Source: Tetraselmis striata (taxonomy: Eukaryota > Chlorophyta > Chlorodendrophyceae > Chlorodendrales > Chlorodendraceae). Taken from it: a DNA stretch of 64,000 nt. Of this stretch, positions 21,966 through 34,495 are shown piece by piece. Position numbers and translations under genes: made by a program. Position 1 is the stretch's first letter; every line of letters begins with the position of its first letter. The DNA lies in assembly GCA_006384855.1 (NCBI GenBank), contig VCJN01003039.1:301655-365654 (forward strand), written 5' to 3'. Below the pieces are notes generated by a model. That model was not told where the DNA came from, searched no databases, and saw nothing but the letters and a program-made list of their open reading frames with translations.

Positions 21966-23590
21966 CTACGACTGCAGTTGGCGCAAGAGGTCATCAAGTG
22001 CTGGGGCGGCCGATGTCCCCGGGCGAACTTTACTTTTACTTTTACGGGGTATCCCTATAATCCTTATTACCTCTTCGGATGTACCTACTCATGGCGACTA
22101 CTAGGAATCCTCTGAATCCGCTGCATGTTTTTACATCGGTGCTTTAACATATGCGCACTACAAACAGAACTAATAACAGCATGAAAGGTTGCCAGCAAAA
22201 GAGAGACATAAGCCTGAAACCAAGGTCCTCAATCCGAGGTCTAGCAATCCTCATAATTATCCTTAGCAGGTCGCTATATCATCCTTACTGCTCTGACGAT
22301 GATTCGCTGCTTAATATTTGATGCTCTCATCACCACATCATACGCGCGGCGCGGGCGGTGCAATCGCGAGGCGCGCAGTAGGAATCTGCGGTACGGTATG
22401 GAGATACCGTTTAGTACCGTGGCCGTTTTTATTATACGGGCGGCTGGCGGCCGGGCGGCGGCCGCGTCGCGACTCGCCGCGCCGGGCGGACGGGCGGGCG
22501 GCGTGACTGTACTACTACCTTTACGCTGGAAACGACGAGTACAGGTGTGACGAGTACAGGTACAGTATACGTACCAGTTGCATAGTTGCAGGTAGTGTAG
22601 CGACTACTACCTGTTTTGCCTGTCAGCCTGTACGGGCAGCATTACCGGTACGTGTAGCGATTAGCGACGTCCTTATTATTCAGAACATGGATTAGTCGCT
22701 ACTCGTACGCGCTTATGTATAGGCGGCAAGGGGTAGTCGCTACAAGTAGTCGCTAATCCTTCATTCGTCCACTCCCGTAAAAAATTGTGACTGCGCACCG
22801 TGCACTAATTGCATAACAGTGTATCAAACCGATATAAAAGCAGACACGGCATCATATGCCAAGAGCAGCCCCCATGGGGTCAAAGTTAGCCGTTGTATCA
22901 TGCAAAGGCTATGGCCAATCATGGTTGATGGTGGGCATCATTTATCTTGTCAGTCCTCTGGGAGTTGTCGCTGACTCAATCAACATGGGTCGCTGCCTTG
23001 AGGGCGCGCACTTTATGTGCGCGGGGGTCCAAAATGATTGAATTCGAATTACCCGCACACAAACACTCCCCAATCTCGTTAGCCATGGCGTGTGACAGCC
23101 ACCCCCCCCCCCCCCCCATCACATACCGCGACTCCCGGACAACGTTTTGGCCTATACGTGTCCTTTAATTGGTGGGCACATGTGTCGCTGAGTATCTCGA
23201 GTGCGGAGCGATGCTTGCGATGTATGCCGGCCACTGGCCACCCTCGGCTGGTATTTTCACAACCGCAACCCGCAATTTGCACTGGGTCCGCCGACGTCCG
23301 CTGTCCGACGACCGCTCACGCGGATGCCCACTTATTTGTCTCTATCCCATATATATACCGCCCGGACTCCGGTGACATCATGCAATAACAATGCTTCTCT
23401 TATGGTTCATGGCGGACCGCTCGTGTGCGGGTTCTGCCGTTAGTCGCACTGTGCCTACTATCACCGCCATGCTCGAGCAAGCAAGCCGAACATATGTCCG
23501 AGCGCACCGCTTCCATGCAGCTCCGGTTCGACGTTTGACGCTCCTGCCAAGCAAGGCACGATGAACTTCGATCGTCTCTCTCTGTTAGAG
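21966..23590. other. Intergenic, no gene seen
   Basis: The interval holds a GC-rich island at about 22340-22510, GTAC-rich short repeats at about 22540-22760 and a poly-C run at 23103-23117. No convincing frames. Confidence 0.5.
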
Positions 23591-23597
23591 AGGAAGG

Positions 23598-23864
23598 ATG
23601 GGGACTAAAGTATATAGGGCGGCCTCTACCACCAACGTACGGTCTGTCTGTGCTTACCCAGATATCTACGGGGGGGCGCGGCGCACCATCACCACCTTCA
23701 AGATTGCTTTCGGACTTGCGCAACATGATCCAGCACAACAACCCAAGGCGGCGCCCCCATCAATCATGAGAAAGACGTTGGAGCTGTGCCATCGTGTGGA
23801 CGGCCTTCCCTTCGTCAAAAAGGCACTAGCGGTCTTCAATGCCAAGCCATACTCGCCAGGCTAG
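23598..23864 (+). CDS. Short hypothetical frame
   Basis: An 88-codon frame. Its C-terminal half (from PSIMRKTLELCHRVDGLPF to FNAKPYSPG) has a protein-like composition, but no family, splice signal or context supports it. It could be an exon of a decayed element. Confidence 0.15.
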   Translation: MGTKVYRAASTTNVRSVCAYPDIYGGARRTITTFKIAFGLAQHDPAQQPKAAPPSIMRKTLELCHRVDGLPFVKKALAVFNAKPYSPG

Positions 23865-25090
23865 CCATCATGCCGCGCCGGCTCAGCCGCCCCAACTTGC
23901 GCCCCCATCCCACCCGCACCGGCTCGACCGTAGTTTTAACGTAGTTAACTACCTGCCACTGTCCCCACGAGATCCAAGTGAATGTGAGCCATCAATGAAA
24001 TCAGCGTTGACGAGTCCGTGCGGTCAACTAGTGTCGGTGGGCAGGGGTAGTCGCCTACGAGGCAATGGGTCTTGGGCTGGACGAGAGAAAAATAGTGACC
24101 GGCGCAGTTGTGACAATTATACGAGGACGATATACATTCTACGAGTTAGTACCAGTACTATGTGTACGGGCACTAGTACGATGTGTACGTGGGAGTACGA
24201 GTACATGTACCACATACCGCTGCAATGTAGTGGCAAGAGTTGCTATGCTTTTATTGAGATGAACGCCGCCTCGATTGTCACGTAGTTTATTTGTCGCCCT
24301 CATCCCGGGCCGAGTGTGTAAATACTAATTGACTTATTGTCTACACACTCCCACTGTGTCCCACTTGACTACCCAGCCCGTTTTCGTCACCGACTCAGCC
24401 CCCTCACCCGTAAGTTCAGCTCCCAGGCATCGGCATAGAAGTCCAGTGCCTCATAACATAGGAGCATTCGTGGAAGTGGGGCCAGGTCGACCTGCGGTCA
24501 TCCTGGCGGACAGGCAGCAGTGAGATATGTCCAAATGACACACTGCTCACGCAGTCACTGATTTTTGACGGGTTCCTCGTACTCGGTAGCTACACTGTAC
24601 AGGGGAGCGACTAGTGACTAGTTGCTGCTAGCGCACGCGACAGATTGGATTACATGAACAAGATTGGTGATTTCCGATATCGCCTTCTGCTGCTAGCTCA
24701 TGTTAATACCAGTCGCGGATACAGGATTTGTTTGTTTGTGATTACATGAACACGTACACGTACACGCACACATACATATGTACAAAGCTACCCACATCGT
24801 CAGCACGTGCATGTACACGCAACCTTTACACCCGCCGGTGGACGCGTACGTGAGCCAGCGCACACCCGCGGGCGGGAATGATAATACTTGAACAGTGTTG
24901 CCGATCTCTTGCCAGAACCAAAGCGCCGAGGTCCGCCCCCAACGTGGCCACCCTGCGCAAGCCACAGTTCCAGTACAGAGCAGGCAGGGGTTACACGCGA
25001 CTGAGTGAGCCGCGTCACAAGTTACTTCATTCAAAATCCCAAAGACTGCCGCTGTCCCATATCATCCAAAGTTGTCGATAAGACGACGAC
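23865..25090. other. Intergenic, presumptive upstream region of gene A
   Basis: 24160-24215 is rich in GTAC/GTACGAG repeats. No TATA-like or other promoter element could be assigned with confidence. Short frames near 24878-25081 are not supported. Confidence 0.4.
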
Positions 25091-28000
25091 ATGCCGGAGA
25101 CGGAAGTTCTCGCTGCTTGGGGTACCAAGTCGAACGACCCCGCCCGCCCGGCTGCGAAGGCGGGCAAAAGCAAGGACTACGAGCTGAACGCCTTCGGCGC
25201 CAAGGTGTGAACCTGTCACCTATGGCCAAAATTCGGGCCTGCGCCAGGGAAGTTTCCCGGGCCGGTGCGGGCGTTAGCGCTACACGTAGCTCCGTCTAGC
25301 GAGAGGGTGGACACCGAATCGCCACCGAATCGCGCGATCGACGTGAAGATCCCGCCAGCATGCCGACGATGTTGGGCATGCCAGTATTGTGTTTCTCGCG
25401 AAATACTGCTCCGGCAAATTGCTTGATGGCTACAATAGAGCGTCACCTACCCAGGGCTTTCCGTAACTGGGTTGCAACCTAAACGACTCGACGTTGAAAG
25501 GCCCTCATTCGAGCAGACGCAAGGGTTTCACTGGTGCCAGTCCTGTTCCGGGGCGTAAAGACGCGTTCCTTCCATTTGCCCTGCTAGGTCGCCCATACAG
25601 CCATTGTGGCACGGAAAATAACGGCCCGCAGCTCACTTCTGTCGCACTGCGTTCTGCTTCATGACAGATTCGCGACAGATTGGCTTCATTCGATCTGGAC
25701 GGTGATGGGGACGTTGATGTCAACGAGGTAAGCAGCCGCGAGTGTGATCACCCGATCGCGAGGCGATTATTGGACTCCTGCTCGAGGGCAGCAGGGCAGC
25801 CGGGGTGCACATGCCCGCGCACTCATAGTGCTTATGCTATTGCTCAATCATACTGCACGAGGTTATGTCGAGTGCCTCGCGGGCAATGACATGTCTAGCC
25901 GATCCGGGTGATAGCCTATGCGCACAGGCGAAATGTGCTACTCCAGCGTCTGAGAAACCGAACCACCATCTGTTGTGCTATTTTCGGCTTTGCCTCCTGA
26001 TGGGCGCTCACGCCTGTCGTCCGTGGTGACGCGCTTTGTCACAGGTGGCCGCGGCCATCGAATCGCTGATCAAGACGGAATCAAGCCTAAAACAGACGAG
26101 GACCGTGGCGTATGTGCTGGCGGTGGTGGTGCTGGTCATCGTCCTCGCGAACTTTGGGCTCGCGTTCGCCGTCGCGGCCCTGTCCAAAGACGTGGAGTTC
26201 CGAGGCAGTGTGATGCTGAGCAAAGACACGGGGATGCCTGTGGAAGTGGCCTCCGCCGACCTGAAGGTAGAGGGCGGCATGCTAATAGCTCGAGAGACTG
26301 ACGCCGATTCCGAGGGCGCGACCCGCCGCCGCTTGAGCGACGATGGCGGGCAGACGGAGCCGCTGGCCACCGCGACACACCTGTACGAGTTCACGGGCAA
26401 CCCCGCCGATCTTTTCCTCGCCGACGACGCCGCGCTGACTACTTTGCAGTACCTGGAGATGGAAAAGGAAGGCCAGATTCTCAGTCTGAAGTACAAGAGC
26501 CACGATAGGTGAGCGACGGGTACTTTGAACAAGCGGTCACACCCACATGCCTCTGGATTCCCGTGTAATTGCAGTAAGGGCCAGCTGTTTGTTTGATAAA
26601 AGTATCAGGTTTAGCGTTTGACCCTGAAATTCGACTAACTTGTGTGCGCTGCCGTATGCCATGGTCGCCATTCCTTGCGATAGGTACCACATCGACTTCT
26701 ACCCTTACGACACGGAGTTCATAGAGGTGATGGAGTCGCTGGCAAATCTCACTGGCACAGACGGGCTTCCTGACAGCATGAGGATTTCTGCCATCAACAT
26801 CTGGACCTTTCACCCTGTGTGGGAGCTCATCACCCTCACTCAAGTCACATTCATGTATAACAGCACCGAGATCGGTGTCGGCGCTGTGTGGGTGGACGTC
26901 GTTCACACGAGCGAAGTGGACGAGTGGGCGCCACCGAGCGAGGATGCCGGTACCGGCCAGCGTCGTCGCCTCCAGGCCTGCTGTGGCATCAACAAGCTGA
27001 AGAACAAGATCAAGGACCTTCAGAAAGTAAAAGACCAACTCAACGACAAAATCGACGATCTGCAGGACGAAGTGAGCGACCTGAAGGATGACCTGAGCGA
27101 TGCTCTGGACGATCTTGCGGATGCCAAGGACTGGGTGGTGAACAAGGTGCGCATGCCTGGCAAAGACAAGCCGCAACATGCCATGACTGCGATGCTGCAA
27201 ACGCCTAGTTCGCTGTCTATGTTTCCCAGCGTATGCTCAGCCATTGAATGAGCCCACATGACAGCGCTACTGTGTTTTTTGTGCCTACAGGCAACGTCCA
27301 TCACATCCATCCTCAACAACGTCGCCACCAAGCTGGAGAACATCCTGGGCGACGCGAAGATCGCTGAGACCAAGGCAGAGGTCAAGGCGCTGCTGAAGGG
27401 CGAGATTCTGGGCGCACTTGCCGCCTCAGGCGACGTGCTTGCGGAGCTCATGAACGACGCCATTGCCGAGGCTGCGGACTTCGACTGCCCCATCTGCATC
27501 CCTTTCCAGACTCTCATAGACGAGGCCGGCACTGCCGACATCAAGCTGGACTACAGCGCCATGACACCGCTCGATGGGCTCAGCATCAAGCTGGAGCCCA
27601 CCGCATGCGTGGAGATCACAGAGCTGGAGGTGAGCTGTCGACACCTTTGCTGACATTCTGCCAGAACTGCCTCTCTGCCTGCGAGTGATGCAAACTCGGT
27701 CCTTTTGCTGACCGCCGCGCGATCGCTCAGGTTTCGGCTGATGGCCTGGCTTCGCTGGCCACCAAGATTGCTGCCCGGCTGGAGCAGCTGGTGGACGACG
27801 TTCTGGAGGAGCTGTGGGAGCCGGTGCAGGCGCTACTGGATGGCGTGCAGGAGACCGCCGCCGACGTGCTGGGCCAGTTGGACAACGCACAGGACACGGT
27901 GGACGACCTGGACAACGGTTTCCGCCGCCGCCACCTGCTTGCTGCTGCGGACCAGGCGCTGGCCCGCACGCTGTCCGAGGTCCGCCATGCCACCCGGGAC

Positions 28001-29908
28001 GCCACCTTCCGCCGCCTCCGCGGCATTGAGGACCACGGCGCGCCGCAGAGCAAGGTGGCGGCGCTGGTCCACCGGCTGCACGACGCGGTCTACCCCCACG
28101 TCTACATGGGCTACGAGAAGCATGGCGAGGCCGTCATGAAGGAGCACATCGCCCACCTCCGGGAGTCTGCTGCCAAGAGGGCGGCCGCCAACGGCCCCAC
28201 GGTGAGCCTTATGCGCAGTTGACGAAGCCCCTCGCTGAACCTCTAATATGGCATGTGATGCTGCCATCGGGGAAGATGTGATTGTCAGAACTTTGTCAGG
28301 GAGTCCCGGTTGAGAGAATGGAGCAGGGTTGAGGATTGGCTGCACCTTGTGCCACAGAGCCTGGTGGGGTGACGTTCTAGTGGTATCGTGGTATTGCATT
28401 AATCTATTTAGTGGTATTGTATGGACATTGTAGTGGTATTGTGACACTCTAGTGGTATTTCGCACCCACTGCTATCGGACAGTATACCATGCAATTCGAT
28501 AAAGTTTATGACTTCCCCCCTTCCCCGGGCAATGAGGAAAAACTATTATCAAAACGGAATAATAAGTCAGAATACAACACGAATACATCACGATCACTCC
28601 GACACAAAAGTGCGGAACGAGTCATTTTGTTTTTTACTCCGCGGACCGTATTTACTTCTACGGTGTTCTTCACGTCGTTTCCTAAGCACCACAGGCCGCT
28701 GCGTACTCTTGCCTTACAAGCAGCAGTGGAACCGCCTTTTGATTTGGGCGTTTGCTGGCTTGCAGGCAGAGACAGCGTACCGCCGCCGCCTGCAGGGAAG
28801 TCTGGCGGATACCATTGAAGGCATGAGCGACGTGTTTGACGACATCTCCAGCACCAGCAGCCCCATTCAGCTGTCCAAGTTCAAGTTTGCTGTCAGCTTC
28901 GAGTTCCGCATGAAGATGCAGTTTGCGGCTGCGTCGAGCGTCGACCTGGAGCTGGACCTGCTTCAGGACATTCCGAAGGACCAGCTGTCCCAGGACGTCA
29001 TGCTCAAGACGCCCATCCCCGGCGTCATGCTGCACCTCGGCTTCAAGGTCGAGCCGGCGCTGATGCTGCGGTACAAGGCCGAGGCAGCAGTGCACAGCGA
29101 GCTTGTGGTGGAGTGGGAGAACACCGGCGTGACGGTGGATGCCATCGCGGGCACCGTGGCGCAGAGCATCGGCGGCTTTGGGGACAACACGGGCACCACG
29201 GTGACCGGTTACGGCAAGGGCGGCGGCGTGATGTTCCAGAAGCTCAAGCTCTACGTCACCACCGGCCTGTGCCTTGGCGACGCCTGCCTGGACGCGGTGC
29301 ACTACGCGGACGAGGTCGTGAACGTCGGCTTCGACTGGGGCGCCTGCGGCGGTGCTGGCTGCGCCGCGATATCGCCCGTGGGCAGCGAGGACGTATGGCC
29401 GATGTACCACAACTCACGCGTGGCGGCGGGTGGCCCGCGCGGCTCCGCCTCCGGGCCCTCCGCCCCCGTCGAGTACAGCAGCAGCTCGGGCCCGGGCTCC
29501 TGCTTCCCGGCCAGCGATGTCACCGAGGAGGCAGTCGACGCCGCCCGCGACGCCACCTCCACCGCCCTCACCGCCCTGGGGCTGGACGACAGCGACGACA
29601 GCGTGAGGGACGCGGTCCTATGCATGACCGGCACGCAGCCGCCGTCGGGCGCCACAGGCGATGACGGCGTGGTCTACGTCGGCGCTGGCGCCTGGGCATG
29701 GGTGAGCAGCCCCTCGGCCAGCGCCGTGCTCAAGCTCATCATGCCCGCCGGCATCTGCTCCTCCCTGGCCACCGACAGCAGCCTGATCAGCTGGGACTAC
29801 CCCGTGCCCGTCCCGGACGACGGCACCCTCTTCTACGCCAACATGTTCCAGACCTGCACCGAGTTTGATGTCGCCAGCTGGGTGTCCCGGGCGCTGTCTG
29901 ACCTCTAG
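25091..29908 (+). CDS. EF-hand, single-pass membrane protein with coiled coil and large ectodomain
   Basis: Proposed exons: 25091-25204, 25668-25727, 26045-26508, 26684-27146, 27291-27629, 27731-28201, 28766-29908. All introns are GT-AG and phases agree, giving 1017 aa. Seen: one EF-hand with loop DLDGDGDVDVNE (residues 47-58), formed across exons 1-3 by helices NAFGAKIRDRLASF and VAAAIESLIKTE. A single hydrophobic span follows (about 79-102), then LSKDVE. A charged coiled coil lies at about 315-362. The rest is a large C-terminal region of unknown fold with paired cysteines. Four RRRL or RRRHL motifs (about 152, 306, 545 and 643) sit at segment borders. Inference: a cytosolic calcium-binding N-terminus and a long outside domain, possibly a cell-surface or wall protein. 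The start is the first ATG of exon 1, which follows an in-frame stop. The family function is unknown to me. Confidence 0.8.
25398..25556 (+). repeat. Short dispersed repeat copy, in intron 1 of gene A
   Basis: Contains CCCAGGGCTTTCCGTAACTG, the CTAAACGACTC region, CAAGGGTTTCACTGGTGCCA and GTCCTGTTCCGGGG. The same string of blocks occurs at 21690, 31045, 34668, 38474 and, inverted, at 38849. Confidence 0.7.
28370..28460 (+). repeat. TAGTGGTATT repeats in intron 6 of gene A
   Basis: Four spaced copies of TAGTGGTAT(T/C), some followed by GTGGTATT or GTATGG, occur in the 564-bp intron between 28202 and 28765. Confidence 0.7.
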
Positions 29909-30171
29909 CTGCCTGTCTGGACCCCCCCCCCCCCCCCCCCCTTCCCCTCCCTCCCCTGTGCGGGAAGCTTATGCTTGGGAAAGCTATCTATACCAGCCCT
30001 GAGGAAGGGCTGGATTGTGACAAAAATCCTGATGTCCGTTTAGTTATCCACATTGTGGCCACACATTCGCATGCAGTGAGAGGGCACGATGAGCTGAGGC
30101 TACGGCGGAGATGGCTGAGGGAGTCCGTGGCGTGACAGGCTCCCTAGCGCAGTGCCAAGCAGATCCGATCG

Positions 30172-30176
30172 TGTAA
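30172..30176 (+). terminator. TGTAA polyadenylation signal of gene A
   Basis: TGTAA is the standard volvocine polyadenylation signal. It lies 264 bp after the stop codon of gene A, following a poly-C run (about 29922-29941) in the presumed 3' UTR. Confidence 0.5.
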
Positions 30177-33100
30177 GGCTGTGTGTGTATTTATTTCTGT
30201 GCGACGCCCTGCTCATCTAGCAGCAGCCGCTGTCCGCGTCTGCCCAGCTGTGAGTTCATGCTTGACACCGCCGGCAACATCGAAGCATGTTGGCCATTAG
30301 ACGCACCCCCCGCCCCTCCCCCTGCGTGCGCGCGCGCCATCTCCTCGTGCCGCACTTTCTGCGCTTGCCTACTAGTGATAGATACTCTGCTCCCCCCCCT
30401 GATGTTCCAGGCGACAAAGGTAGCAACGCCATGCATCTCGGAAGCTCCAGCCCTTCCGTTTCTCCTTCCAATGGCTAGTTCTTTTTAAATCGGTTGACGA
30501 AAACTTTCCAGCATGAGCGGCGCGACGATGCTGTGTCGCCACCGGGCGACCGGTGCCTGGTCCCAGCCATCGGCGGGTGCTGCGTGTCGGAGACAAGTCC
30601 CCACCGCGCCACCCGGATAGCCCAAGGAGGCAGGGGCCTGGATGGGCAGCAGGGTGCCGGGAGGTGTGCCGATCGGCCGTCGCATTGATTGTCAGCACTC
30701 GGCATGAAGCCTTGCTCCGGACGGAGAGACGCGGCCGTCATTTCTGGCATTACGTGGGGCACGCTTGCGTATGCGAATCTGAAGAGCTATATCTTCAGTG
30801 CGGTCACCGGCGTTGACACTCTTCCAAAAAAAAGTGCTGTGATTTCAGTGCGCATGCACAGAGTGCGGACGGGCATGGTCAGCGCTGAGTGCTGCTGCTG
30901 ATGATGAGAATTGCAAGCTCCAAGTGCTGAGAGAGGAGAATTGTAATTCGCAGTTGATATTTCCTTGCGATGCGAACTGCGATGTGTTACAGGACTGAAA
31001 TTCCATATGAGCCTGATAGTCGATGACTGGCCTCCAATTAGTCTTGCAAAATACTTCGGCAACTCTCTGGATAATTGCAACGGAGCGTCGCCTACCTAAG
31101 GCTTTCGGTTACCGGAGCACTGCCTAAATGATTCGTCATTGATGAAGGGCCGCCGTAGGGATGCTGCAAGGCTTTGGTGCCAATCCGGTGATTGAAGCAC
31201 TCGTCGAGCGCAAGAGCACATCAAGAGCACGAGCAGCGCGACGCCGGATGACGGCGGTGGAGATACTTCACAATTTCGCAGCTAACCGATCCGGGTGTTG
31301 CAAGCTCTTGCTGCTAGATATCGCCGCGCCACCAGTGCGATGCAGGGTCGCCGGTTGACAACAGCAGGGGGTGTCAAATCTAGCTCGCAGTAGTTTCGGA
31401 TATTCTGCGTTGCTGCTGTAGTGTTGGTTTCGGAGCAATAGTGTAGCGTACACCACTGGCAGCGTGCATGCATGATCCAAATATGCAACGAGCACTACGG
31501 CGCTGCTATACTACCGTCCATACCTAGTAGCAACCCAGGGCGGACATTAGCACCCGCATTATATGTGCCTGCTACTCTAGCACCGCTGGACACTGTCTCA
31601 GCGGCATCAGCAACTGACAGGAAGCCCAGCCAAAGCGACCACAAAATGCGTGCGTGGCAGCCGCGCGCTGACACGCCGTGACAAAGAGAAATAGAGATGG
31701 AGGGAGAGAGACTGAGACAGAACAATCTTACGCATGTAGCGGCCGGCCACGGAGGAGTCGTGCAGAGAACACAAGGTGGCTGAGGGGCATCGCCCTTGCC
31801 CAATTGGGTATGCTGTGGCTGCAGTAGTGGTCCCGTATATGACTATGCCACTCGATGTATCAATTCATAGTACTTCATCAGAAAGTCAGTCAGTGTTGAT
31901 TATACAGGTTCTTTATATCGTGACATTTATTACGAACGATGTGCCATGTTTCCCCAGGTCTGGAAATTCAGACATTTCCCCTAAATACCTTACCTACTAT
32001 ACGCATCCAAACAAAATCAATTCTGCAAACATACCATGAGAGGAATCTGATTAACCCACTCAGGGCGGTGGTCTAGCACTTGCGCATATGATACAGTAAC
32101 GGTTACTCAAGAAAGTTGTCAGTGAAACATCGCCCATTACTAACAAAGACAGGGAAGTCCACTACAGCACGGTTATTCCATGCTGCTGTGCTCATTCCAG
32201 CAAGACAGAGTAGGTTACTGCTGTCTTCTGACTTGAGGGTGTCTCGTAGCTTGGGCCAACATGCTGCCTCCTCAGATTAATTGAGGTCTGATGAGAAACA
32301 TCGTATTGCCAAAGTCTTGCAGGATCATCGGAGACCAACTACTACCGTCAGTATGTAGTACCGTACCGCGCATCACTTTTTCAATACTTAACTATGCATC
32401 ACACCTGCTACTACCAGTGATGTCAGACACGCACATACTGATACTCGTCAATAGGAAGATACATCGTCAATACACCATCAGCATGGTGGCTATTTCACTC
32501 TATGCAGAAGTACTGTCTGTACTACCCACGGGCGATTGAGTGGGCCAGCGGCAGCCAGAATTTCGACGATACCAGCGGGTCGTGAACGTTTGGGCCCATG
32601 CGTAGACACAGGTCATAACAAGTGCATCCTGCGGAACAGTAACATATCATGCTGCCGCACAATCATCGCACCAATGCAACACTCGTATTATATTTTACCA
32701 GTAGTAAGGATTAATGTTGACGGTCGATATTCACATGATGCATAATTACGTGCAACGAAAAGTCCTTGCCGCAGTTTACCCCATTCATGGTGACTATTGC
32801 GCACTATACGGGAGTTGCAACACAAAAGATAACTAGAGCGTGTGGCATACCTCACTATGTCGGTAAAGGTCTAGGCAGCTAGTTGCAGTGGCACACATAG
32901 CGACCCAGCGCATACACAGTTGGCGGCACGGAAATCGTGATGAGCTTCCTGCAACGAAAAAAAACCCGTTATATTGATGAGTAGAACACCATCGTAGGTA
33001 CTGCTCAGCATCTATATGTCGACATGCCTGTTGAGACATTGCTCTGAAATGAACAGACTAAATAGTGATGGCACGTAAATGTAAGCCTGAACAGACTACC

Positions 33101-34495
33101 GAGTCCACTATTCGGCTGGAAGTTCGGCAATTAGAAGTAGAAGTAGAATAGAATAGAATAGACCAGAATATGTGTTGATAGATGGGTCATTATGAAAGAA
33201 AACTGACAGACAAACCTCAGTCGTATTGGCATTCGATTTTGGAAAGCACTAAGTGCATTGTTTGAGTTCGTATTGCCCATTTATTATTTCAGGAAAAGTC
33301 CTATAAGTGCATTGTTTGAAATTAGATAGTGGTGCAGGAATGCGGGCCGATGCACAACGATAAGATGGCATTCATCGTACTCGCTACAATACACGTTCTG
33401 CTTTTAAGCGTCGGGTAATCCTTACGCGGTATAAATAATCGCGTATTTAACGCTTCTACGTACAGGTCAAGATTACCTATAGCGCGCTTTGTAAAGATGT
33501 TGCAGACATGCAGGATACATTGCAGCAATATTGCAGATATTAAGGATTGAAAAATCTTTACTATTTCGTCACAAGGTCTATTATGATGGAGCTTCAGCAC
33601 TGGTAAGAAGCGATTGGAGTGATACCTGAATAGAAAGGGGACAACTATGCCAGGAGGGTGGCATAATGCGGCCAGGAAAGCCGTTTAAAATTTTGCCACC
33701 TACGCGCTAATATAATAAATGCCATGCAGACACAGCTTCTACTTGTGGAAGCATATGAGCAAGATCACCCACAACCATCAGTTCGGCTATACCCGGATAA
33801 TATACTCAGCGGTTGGGGTAGAAAGGGGGATGGGGGGGGGGGGGGGGGGGGGGGGCACAACTGGGGGTCACTAAGTACATTCCTTGCACATTGTCCGTAG
33901 CATTAGCTGGTCTGAAGCACACTTTGTCCTTCCACAGGTCGCTGTTATATCCTCCAAACAACATCGCGAATGCATTGCTCAAGATATGAAAAAGCGAATG
34001 TATACCCATCACCACCCAAAATAATGTGCTCCACATACAGATTATATCCACATGCTTCACATGCCAGTCATCACCGTGCTGCGATAGATAAACATTGATA
34101 TAAACAAATGTATATTTAGTGCTAGGAAGTAGTTTCCTCTGCTCTTGCGCTGTAGTGCGCATGCCCCCAACCAGTGTTGCATTTTATCCCGGGCTGTCAA
34201 CCGGCACATCACCGGCTGTGAACCAGCAGCCACGGCATCATCCGGCAAGACGATGATTCACACCCAGCGTAACGTTGGCGATACTCTTTGATTTGCGCTT
34301 GATAAGTTGACGGTCCGCGGCAGAGCACGAGTGGCCGCGTTCCATTTGCTGGTGAGCTGTCAATGCCACTCGCAACGCTTGCTGTGTCGGGCCACATGCG
34401 CAATCGGGTGGCCATCGTATGCACCGTATCACCAACCGGCGGTGCGTTGCAAGTATAGCCAGCCCATACCTGCTCTCAGCCCTATGTCAGCTGCT
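30177..34495. other. Long intergenic stretch, no gene supported
   Basis: The first kilobase is GC-rich with short frames lacking motifs. From about 31700 to 34400 the DNA is AT-richer, with many stops on both strands, an AGAATAGAATAG microsatellite near 33145-33170 and a poly-G run at about 33831-33855. A dispersed repeat copy lies at 31045-31184. No RNA gene was recognised. Confidence 0.55.
31045..31184 (+). repeat. Short dispersed repeat copy
   Basis: A diverged copy: AATACTTCGGCAACT, GGAGCGTCGCCTACC, GGCTTTCGGTTACCGG, ATGCTGCAAGGCTTTGGTGC. Confidence 0.6.

Noticed and set aside
26036-26044. Separate gene start at the beginning of the third exon
   Set aside because: There is no ATG here; a CAG acceptor and matching phase join it to the EF-hand exon upstream.
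28508-28765. Extension of the last exon of gene A upstream to 28508
   Set aside because: The extra codons are low-quality and the CAG acceptor at 28763-28765 keeps the phase from the previous exon.
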